This document shows positions 1 through 5,511 of a stretch of DNA of 6,511 nucleotides, in pieces (position 1 is the first letter of the stretch; each line of letters starts with the position of its first letter). The notes beneath the pieces are model-generated. The model was not told where the DNA came from, ran no database searches, and was given only the letters and a program-made list of their open reading frames with translations. The stretch lies in assembly GCA_039927975.1 (NCBI GenBank), contig JBDSTZ010000372.1, forward strand, positions 1-6,511. Direction: 5' to 3'. The stretch comes from JBDSTZ01 sp039927975. Lineage in GTDB: Bacteria; Pseudomonadota; Gammaproteobacteria; Burkholderiales; Burkholderiaceae_D. The position numbers and the translations under genes were made by a program.

Positions 1-2067
1 GTTAAAGCGGGTCCAGGTACTACCCGCGTTGTCGGACTCCCACACGCCCCACTGGCCATTGATCACGCCCGCCACGTAGACGGCGGCGGAGTACGAGGCC
101 CCAGCGGCCGCCTTGCCCAGCGCCACCTTGCTGGCGCCCTGCGCGTCGGGCCACTGGTTGGGTTGCTGGTTGCCCCAGTTCGACGCGAAGTTGTTCAGCT
201 TGGTCCAAGTGGCGCCCGAGTCGACCGAGTGGTACACGGTGTTGCCGTCGGCCAGCCAGAGGTCGCCCTCGACGTTCGGATTGACGGCCAGCGAGGTGAC
301 GTGCCACGGATTGGCACGCAGCCCCGCCGCCACCGAGCCCTGGCTCAGCGTGAAGGTATGGCCGCCATCGGTCGAGACATACACCTTGCCTGCCTCTCCC
401 GACCACCATACGCCGCCCGAATCGTAGGCATACACCTTGTTGGGATTCTTGCGGTCCGCCGCCAGCCGGTAGGCGCGCGTCCAGCCGCCGAACACCGTCA
501 GCGCGGGCAGATTCGTCGCCGTCCAGCTGGCGCCATTGTCGCTGGTGTAGGACGGCACCGAATTGGACGGCGCCCAGATCGCCTTGTTGCGCGCGGTGAC
601 AACGATGTTGGACGCTTCGGCCGGATTGGCCGCCGCGCCGGCCGGCAGGGTGGCGAAGTTGGCCCAGGTGGCGCCGCCATCGCCCGACCAGGAGCCGAAG
701 CCGGCGCCACCGGACCAACTCGCGGCGCCGACAGCGGCAATGTACTGCGGATCGGCCCAGCTCATGTCGGCCGAATTGCCATTGCTCCAGTTGGTGGTCG
801 GGCCTTTGGTCGGCATCGCCGCGAGGTCGGTCTGGACCCAGGTGCCGATGTCGCCGCCGCTGTTAATGAGCTTGTACGTCGCGCCGGCTGGCGGAGTGGT
901 GACGGCCAGGGTGGCGGTCTCCTCGATGCCGTTCACCTTCAAGGTCCAGCTCGGCGTCGCCGACGACGCATTCATCGTCTCCCAGATGCCGGCGCCGTCA
1001 AGATGCATGATGCGGTCGCGGTTGTTCGGATCGATCTCGATGTCGTCATTCCAGCCCCAGTAGCCGGAGGTGGTCTGCGTGTGCGGCATCTGCGACTCGA
1101 TCTCGCGCCAGGTGGCGCCGGCGTTATCGGATAACTGGGTGATCTTCTGGCCGGCGAAATCGCCCCAGGTATTGGTCACGGCCAGCGCAATGCGGGTGCT
1201 CGCGCCGGAGCCGAACACGGACACGCCGCCGTAGCCGCCGGTGGTGGTGCTGCTCAGCAGGGTCCAGACGCCATTCACACCGCTGTACTTGTAGAGGTAG
1301 CCGGGACCGTCGCCGCCCGGGCCTGCGTTCTTGTTGAATACCACGTAGTAATTGCCGTCGGCGGCGCGCGCGTAGTGCGGAATGTAATACCCGGCGACCG
1401 CGGCCGGCACTGCCACCGGCGTCCATGAAACGCCGCCGTTGCTGGACCGGTAGAAGATCGAGGTCAGCCCTGCCGCGTTGGCGTAATCGGGGGCGATCGC
1501 GGCCCACATGCCCGAGGTCGCCTGGCCGCCACCCACGTTCCCGTTGTCGAAGGTGATCTGCTCGACGCCGACCGAGACCGAGCTCGCCGTATAGGAAGAC
1601 AAGCCCGTGACCTGCGCCCAGGTGTGGCCCGAGTCCGCGCTCTTCCACAGGCCCGCATTGCGCGAGCCGTAGAACAGCGTCGACGGATTGGTCGGATCGA
1701 CTTGCAGGCGCTCGCCGACGGCCCGGCCGATATGGTTGCCGTGCACGAGGAATGGCAAGGCGACCCAGGTCCAGCTGGCGCCCCGGTCGCTGGACGTGTA
1801 CAGCCGGCCGTTGCCGCCATCGCCTGCGGCCATGTAGACGAGCTGGTCGTTGGTGGGGTCCAAGGCAATGCTTTCAATGCCGTGGAAGCCGGCCTCGGCG
1901 TCGCTGAAACCCAGGCCGTCGGTGATCGGCACCCATTGCGACGTGGTCTGGTTCCAGCGGTAGGCGCCGCCGACGTCGGTTCGGGCGTACAAGAGGTTCG
2001 GCGAAGTAGGATGAAAGATCAGGCCGCTGACATAGCCGCCGCCGCCCCACTTGACGCTGGTCCAGGA
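1..2067 (-). repeat. Duplicated GH74 segment, copy A
   Basis: This segment aligns with 2686-4752 at a constant offset of 2685 bp. The homology begins at the SWTSVKW codons of the catalytic domain and runs past the left edge. One codon is missing in copy A at the NG(G)VW site and one is gained at the WWSGEAGK/WWGTPGK site, so the net length is equal. The signal-peptide and linker region beyond 2067 is not shared. Confidence 0.92.
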
Positions 2068-2328
2068 GGCCGCCGCGACGCCGGTCGCCGCGCCGCCCGT
2101 CGAAGTGCCGCCCGTCGAGGTGCCGCCCGTCGAGTCGCCGCCCGTCGAGGTGCCGCCGCTTGAAGTGCCGCCGCTTGAGGTGCCGCCGCTTTGGGTGCCT
2201 CCGCTTTGGGTGCCTCCGCTTTGGGTGCCGCCGCCTGAGGTGCTGCCGCTAGACGCGCCGCCGCCGCCACAGCCGGTCAACAAAGCAGCCAGCAGGGCCG
2301 GGATAATGAAGATGTTCTGGAAATTCAT
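1..2328 (-). CDS. GH74 xyloglucanase-like lipoprotein with repeat stalk (3' end cut by window edge)
   Basis: The reading frame is open for 776 codons from the ATG at 2328 down to base 1, with no stop. By comparison with its neighbour about 35 residues are missing, giving roughly 811 aa in full. Residues 1-20 form a lipoprotein signal ending in the lipobox LTGC (Cys20), but the n-region MNFQN has no Lys or Arg, which is unusual. Residues 33-79 are a Gly/Ser/Thr repeat linker. From residue 88 on it is a GH74 beta-propeller domain with repeated Asp-box motifs (S-x-D-x-G-x-T-W type). GH74 enzymes are endo- or exo-xyloglucanases using two aspartates; Asp118 (in ARTDVGGAYRW) and Asp521 (in NSADMSW) are the likely pair by position. 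The ATG is preceded only by a weak GAG (2335-2337). The family call is firm; the substrate is inferred from the family. Confidence 0.9.
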   Translation of the reverse strand, partial: MNFQNIFIIPALLAALLTGCGGGGASSGSTSGGGTQSGGTQSGGTQSGGTSSGGTSSGGTSTGGDSTGGTSTGGTSTGGAATGVAAASWTSVKWGGGGYVSGLIFHPTSPNLLYARTDVGGAYRWNQTTSQWVPITDGLGFSDAEAGFHGIESIALDPTNDQLVYMAAGDGGNGRLYTSSDRGASWTWVALPFLVHGNHIGRAVGERLQVDPTNPSTLFYGSRNAGLWKSADSGHTWAQVTGLSSYTASSVSVGVEQITFDNGNVGGGQATSGMWAAIAPDYANAAGLTSIFYRSSNGGVSWTPVAVPAAVAGYYIPHYARAADGNYYVVFNKNAGPGGDGPGYLYKYSGVNGVWTLLSSTTTGGYGGVSVFGSGASTRIALAVTNTWGDFAGQKITQLSDNAGATWREIESQMPHTQTTSGYWGWNDDIEIDPNNRDRIMHLDGAGIWETMNASSATPSWTLKVNGIEETATLAVTTPPAGATYKLINSGGDIGTWVQTDLAAMPTKGPTTNWSNGNSADMSWADPQYIAAVGAASWSGGAGFGSWSGDGGATWANFATLPAGAAANPAEASNIVVTARNKAIWAPSNSVPSYTSDNGASWTATNLPALTVFGGWTRAYRLAADRKNPNKVYAYDSGGVWWSGEAGKVYVSTDGGHTFTLSQGSVAAGLRANPWHVTSLAVNPNVEGDLWLADGNTVYHSVDSGATWTKLNNFASNWGNQQPNQWPDAQGASKVALGKAAAGASYSAAVYVAGVINGQWGVWESDNAGSTWTRFN
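2092..2232 (-). repeat. 15-nt tandem repeat encoding the GGT(Q/S)S lipoprotein stalk
   Basis: About 9.4 units of 15 nt encode residues 33-79 of the partial GH74 protein. The units come in blocks: three GGTQS, then two GGTSS, then GGTST-type units, one of which is GGDST. Neighbouring units within a block are identical or nearly so at DNA level, as expected from recent slippage or unequal exchange. The peptide is flexible, uncharged apart from one Asp, and sits between the lipidated Cys20 and the catalytic domain, so it looks like a spacer holding the enzyme away from the membrane. Confidence 0.9.
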
Positions 2329-2514
2329 AATGCACTCATTAAAAAAATGATGTTGTCTGGCGCTTGCCGGCAATTGGAACAGCGCCTGGCATTCGCCCAA
2401 CCGATGTGGCGGACATCGCCCGGCGCGTTGCAGCGAAAGAAGCGCGTGGCGCCAAAGCGCACTTCCTGTCGCCCGGGTGCTCGATTGCACCGAGTCCCCT
2501 TCTGGATGACAAAG

Positions 2515-2549
2515 GACCGCCGCGGCATCCTGGCGACGCCGCGGCGGTC
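2515..2549 (-). terminator. Probable intrinsic terminator after the complete GH74 gene
   Basis: A perfect 12-bp inverted repeat (arms 2515-2526 and 2538-2549, GACCGCCGCGGC) flanks an 11-nt loop, starting 28 nt past the stop codon at 2578. Read on the minus strand, the stem is followed by CTTTGTC, so the U-tract is short and imperfect. The stem strength and position favour a terminator or an mRNA 3'-end stabiliser. It would separate, wholly or in part, transcription of the two hydrolase genes. Confidence 0.6.
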
Positions 2550-2577
2550 ACTTACCTACACTGCTGCATGTTGTCGA

Positions 2578-4893
2578 TCAGTTGGAATACAGCAGGCCGC
2601 GGCCCGTGCCGTTGACGTAGATCCGGCCGTAGGTGTTCCAGTCGGCCGCCATGGCGCCGATGCCGCCGAACTGGTGGGCATTGTCATTAAAGCGGGTCCA
2701 GGTGCCGCCCGCATTGTCGGACTCCCACACGCCCCATTGCCCGTTGATCGCGCCCACCACGTAGATGGCGGCGGAGTACGACGCGCCAGCGGCCGCCTTG
2801 CCCAACGCCACCAGGCTGGCGCCCTGTGTGTCGGGCCACTGGTTGGGTTGCTGGTTGCCCCAAATCGAGGCGAAGTTGTTCAGCTTGGTCCAGGTGGCGC
2901 CCGAGTCGACCGAGTGGTACACGGTGTTGCCGTCGGCCAGCCAGAGGTCGCCCTCGACGTTCGGATTGACGGCCAGCGAGGTGACCTGCCACGGATTGGC
3001 GCGCAACCCGGCCGACACCGAGCCCTGGCTCAGCGTGAAGGTATGGCCGCCGTCGGTCGAGACATACACCTTGCCTGGCGTTCCCCACCATGCGCCGCCC
3101 GAATCGTAGGCATACACTTTGTTGGGATTCTTGCGGTCCGCCGCCAGCCGGTAGGCGCGCGACCAGCCGTTGATCACCGTCAGCGCGGGCAGATTCGTCG
3201 CCGTCCAGCTGGCGCCGTTGTCGGTAGTGTAGGACGGCACCGCGTTCGACGGCGCCCAGATCGCCTTGTTGCGCGCGGTGACGACGATGTTGGACGCTTC
3301 GCGCCCGTCGGCCGCGGCGCCGGCCGGCAAGGTGGCGAAGTTCGCCCAAGTGGCGCCGCCGTCGCCCGACCAGGATCCGAAGCCGGCGCCGCCGGAAAAG
3401 TTCGCGGCGCCGACGGCGGCGATGTATTGCGGATCGGACCAGCTCATGTCGGCCGAATTGCCATTGGTCCAGTCGCTGCTGGGGCCCTTGGTCGGCGTCG
3501 TCGCGAGGTCGGTCTGGACCCACGTGCCGATGTCGCCCGCGCTGTTGATGAGCTTGTACGTCGCGCCGGCGGGCGGGGTGGTGACGGCCAGGGTGGCGGT
3601 CTCCTCGATGCCGCCCACCTTGACGGTCCAGCTCGGTGTCGCCGACGAGGCGTTCATCGTCTCCCAGATGCCGGGACCGTCAAGGTGCATGATGTGGTCG
3701 CGGTTGTTCGGATCGATCTCGACGTCATCGTTCCAGCCCCAGTACGCGGAGTTGTTCGGCGTGTGGGTCATCTGCGACTCGATTTCGCGCCAGCTGGCGC
3801 CAGCATTATCCGACAATTGGGTGATCTTTTGGCCGGCGAAATCGCCCCAGGTATTGCACACAGCCAGCGCGATGCGGGTGGTCGCGCCGGAGCCGAACAC
3901 GGACACGCCGCCGTAGCCGCCGGCGGTGGTGCTGCTCAGCAGGGTCCAGACGCCGCCGTTCACGCCGCTGTACTTGTAGAGGTAGCCGGGACCGTCGCCG
4001 CCCGGGCCCGCGTTCTTGTTGAACACCACGTAGTACGTGCCGTCGGCGCCGCGCGCGTAGTGCGGAATGTAATACCCGGCGACCGCGGCCGGCACCGCCA
4101 CCGGCGTCCAGGAAAAGCCGCCGTTGCTGGACCGGTAGAAGATCGAGGTCAGGCCCGCCGCGTTGGCGTAATCGGGCGCGACCGCGACCCACATGTTCCA
4201 GGTCGTCTGGCCGCCGCCCACGTTGCCATTGTCGAAGATGATCTGCTCGACGCCGACCGAGACCGAGCTCGTCGTGTAGGAAGACAAGCCCGTCACTTGT
4301 GCCCAGCTTTGACCCGAGTTCGTGCTCTTCCACAGGCCCGCATTGCGCGAACCGTAGAACATCGTCGACGGATTGGTCGGATCGAGCCTCAGGCGCTCGC
4401 CAATCGCGCGGCCGTTATGGTTGCCGTGCACGACGAATGGCAGGGCGACCCAGGTCCAGCTGGCGCCCCGGTTGCTGGAAGTGTACAGCCGGCCGTTGCC
4501 GCCACCGCCCGCGACCATGTAGACGAGCTGGTCGTTCGTGGGATCGAGGCCAATGCTTTCAATGTCGTGGAAGCCGGACTCGGCGGCGCCGAAGCCCAGG
4601 CCGTCGGTGATGGGCACCCACTTCGACGCGGTCTGGTCCCAGCGGTAGGCGCCGCCAATGTCGGTCCGGGCGTACAGGACGTTCGGCGAGGTCGGATGAT
4701 AGATCAGGCCGCTGACATAGCCGCCACCGCCCCACTTGACGCTGGTCCAACTCGATGCCTGGGCCGCCAGCGCGACGCCGGTGGTAGCCAGGGTGACCGT
4801 GCCGGGCTTGCTGTCGGGCGCGCCGCCGCACGCTGCCAGGCACGCTGCGGCGCCGAGGGTAAGCAGGGCAATTCTGTTGCTTAATGCTCGCAT
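2578..4893 (-). CDS. GH74 xyloglucanase-like lipoprotein, complete, 771 aa
   Basis: This protein is a probable secreted endo- or exo-xyloglucanase of family GH74, cutting the beta-1,4-glucan backbone of xyloglucan outside the cytoplasm. Residues 1-22 are a lipoprotein signal (basic Arg2 and Arg7, hydrophobic core, lipobox LAAC with Cys22); Gly23 fits outer-membrane sorting. The remainder is one GH74 double-propeller domain. Nine Asp-box motifs are visible, starting near residues 139, 190, 255, 361, 509, 556, 612, 661 and 725. Asp78 (ARTDIGGAYRW) and Asp482 (NSADMSW) are about 404 residues apart, close to the spacing of the two catalytic aspartates in characterised GH74 enzymes. No carbohydrate-binding module or dockerin follows; it ends in LLYSN. 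I chose the ATG at 4893 over an in-frame upstream start at 5007 because a GGAGG lies 7 nt upstream and the signal peptide begins there. It is the paralogue of the next gene downstream. Confidence 0.93.
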   Translation of the reverse strand: MRALSNRIALLTLGAAACLAACGGAPDSKPGTVTLATTGVALAAQASSWTSVKWGGGGYVSGLIYHPTSPNVLYARTDIGGAYRWDQTASKWVPITDGLGFGAAESGFHDIESIGLDPTNDQLVYMVAGGGGNGRLYTSSNRGASWTWVALPFVVHGNHNGRAIGERLRLDPTNPSTMFYGSRNAGLWKSTNSGQSWAQVTGLSSYTTSSVSVGVEQIIFDNGNVGGGQTTWNMWVAVAPDYANAAGLTSIFYRSSNGGFSWTPVAVPAAVAGYYIPHYARGADGTYYVVFNKNAGPGGDGPGYLYKYSGVNGGVWTLLSSTTAGGYGGVSVFGSGATTRIALAVCNTWGDFAGQKITQLSDNAGASWREIESQMTHTPNNSAYWGWNDDVEIDPNNRDHIMHLDGPGIWETMNASSATPSWTVKVGGIEETATLAVTTPPAGATYKLINSAGDIGTWVQTDLATTPTKGPSSDWTNGNSADMSWSDPQYIAAVGAANFSGGAGFGSWSGDGGATWANFATLPAGAAADGREASNIVVTARNKAIWAPSNAVPSYTTDNGASWTATNLPALTVINGWSRAYRLAADRKNPNKVYAYDSGGAWWGTPGKVYVSTDGGHTFTLSQGSVSAGLRANPWQVTSLAVNPNVEGDLWLADGNTVYHSVDSGATWTKLNNFASIWGNQQPNQWPDTQGASLVALGKAAAGASYSAAIYVVGAINGQWGVWESDNAGGTWTRFNDNAHQFGGIGAMAADWNTYGRIYVNGTGRGLLYSN
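2686..4752 (-). repeat. Duplicated GH74 segment, copy B
   Basis: This is the direct-repeat partner of 1-2067, in the same orientation. By eye, about 75 residues differ across roughly 690 aligned, close to 89% identity. Both predicted catalytic aspartates and the Asp-boxes are kept in both copies, so neither copy shows decay. Silent third-position changes are also scattered through the alignment, so this is an old enough duplication to have diverged, not an assembly duplicate. Confidence 0.92.
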
Positions 4894-4900
4894 ATTGTTT

Positions 4901-4905
4901 CCTCC
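4901..4905 (-). promoter_or_regulatory. Shine-Dalgarno GGAGG deciding the start of the complete GH74 gene
   Basis: On the minus strand GGAGG is followed by the 7-nt spacer AAACAAT and then ATG at 4893-4891. This is near-ideal spacing and is the main reason for preferring this start to the in-frame ATG at 5007. It contrasts with the weak GAG before the paralogue's start, which suggests the two copies are translated at different rates. Confidence 0.85.
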
Positions 4906-4923
4906 AGAAAAAAGTGTATAATT

Positions 4924-4934
4924 AGAATTATTCT
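4924..4934. promoter_or_regulatory. Small perfect inverted repeat upstream of the GH74 start
   Basis: AGAAT-T-ATTCT is an 11-bp perfect inverted repeat around one central base, 31 nt upstream of the start codon in the only AT-rich patch of the gap. It could be an operator half-site pair or part of the promoter. It is short, so chance in an AT-rich patch is also possible. Confidence 0.3.
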
Positions 4935-4983
4935 GACAATGCGCCTTGCGGTCGTCGTCGGCGAAGTCCAGTGAACCCGCCAC

Positions 4984-5000
4984 GTGTGCATCTGTGTGCC
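4984..5000. promoter_or_regulatory. Direct repeat of GTGTGC spaced by one helical turn
   Basis: GTGTGCA at 4984-4990 and GTGTGCC at 4994-5000 are direct repeats with a 10-bp period, placing both on the same face of DNA, immediately next to the candidate -10 box at 5006-5011. AraC-type activators often bind direct repeats, though usually with about 21-bp spacing, so assignment to the XylR-like protein is only a suggestion. Confidence 0.25.
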
Positions 5001-5005
5001 CGGCC

Positions 5006-5035
5006 ATTATTGGCGCACGCTCGGACTATTTTCAA
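5006..5035 (-). promoter_or_regulatory. Candidate sigma70-type promoter for the complete GH74 gene
   Basis: On the minus strand TTGAAA (5035-5030) is separated by 18 nt from AATAAT (5011-5006), each close to the -35 and -10 consensus. It would give a 5' leader of about 105 nt. A competing choice is TATACA at 4920-4915, which has no good -35 box at proper spacing and would leave a leader of only about 15 nt. Either or both may be used. Confidence 0.35.
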
Positions 5036-5511
5036 TTGGCATTCTCACCAACCCGCTCAAGCATTTTTCAGCACGTTTACGCGGCGCCCGTTCCCTCTTC
5101 GCAACTGCCAAATCCAAGCGGCATTGTTGCGCGCGCGCCCTGCTCAGCGCCGGCCTGCGCCCCCAAACAAAGCAAAAGTACCTGACGACCAACTGGAATG
5201 AATTCAGCGGACTGCTGAAGGTGCGCGGATGCGCTGCCCGTCTGGCTGGACAAGGACATGTGCCGGCACGGCTGTGCCGATCGCGGGACAAAATGAGAAG
5301 TCACCCCGTCCGTATTCGAGGCTCGCATGGCACGACGCGGCATACGGCCCCGGTAGCGCCGGCGCGCTGGACGATCCGGGCGAGAATCCTTGAGTGGATT
5401 AAAACTGATCAGGCAATCGTCACCGTTCATCCCTTGTCGTCGGGACTGCGGTACGGTTCCTATCCTTGCCTGGCGAGCTTGGTCGACAAGTGGTCGCCGA
5501 CCTCACCCGCA

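Larger units (their letters stand above)
4894..5511. other. 618-bp intergenic region between the regulator and the complete GH74 gene
   Basis: No frame here gives a convincing protein: the open frames are short, rich in Arg and Ala, and lack spaced ribosome sites. I see no tRNA or rRNA, and no terminator with a U-tract after the regulator's stop. What it does hold is the candidate promoter and operator-like repeats at its low-coordinate end, a 10-bp palindrome GTGCCGGCAC at 5260-5269, and an overlapping small hairpin (arms 5264-5269 and 5274-5279, loop GGCT). Its length leaves room for a regulated promoter or a small RNA. Confidence 0.6.

Noticed and set aside
163..1134. 323-codon open frame on the plus strand
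   Set aside because: It is the antisense shadow of the other GH74 copy and resembles the antisense frame at 2347-4884 only because the sense genes are duplicates.
2092..2232. Possible CRISPR-like array
   Set aside because: Units are 15 nt, contiguous, in frame and without unique spacers, so this is a coding minisatellite.
2051..2350. Plus-strand frame encoding a VPPVEVPP-type repeat, possibly a proline-rich protein
   Set aside because: The repeat is simply the reverse complement of the GGT(Q/S)S linker codons of the stalked hydrolase.
2325..2528. 67-codon minus-strand frame ending at the stalked hydrolase start
   Set aside because: It begins inside the terminator-like hairpin, has no ribosome site I can see and no family resemblance; only its ATGA overlap with the next gene is of interest.
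1..4752. Assembly artefact explaining the duplicated segments
   Set aside because: The copies differ at many synonymous and amino-acid positions plus two indels, and have unrelated leaders, so this is a genuine diverged duplication.
2347..4884. 845-codon open frame on the plus strand
   Set aside because: It lies antisense to the complete GH74 gene; the protein is Arg/Ala/Gly/Val-rich with no recognisable domain. Long antisense frames are expected opposite GC-rich genes, and the opposite strand has a clear family match, lipobox and ribosome site.
5264..5279. Hairpin as terminator of the regulator gene
   Set aside because: The stem is only 6 bp with no T-run on the minus strand and lies over 230 bp past the stop codon.
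5077..5430. 117-codon minus-strand frame in the gap
   Set aside because: A GGG abuts the ATG with no spacer, composition is Arg/Ala-rich and there is no recognisable motif; treated as non-coding.
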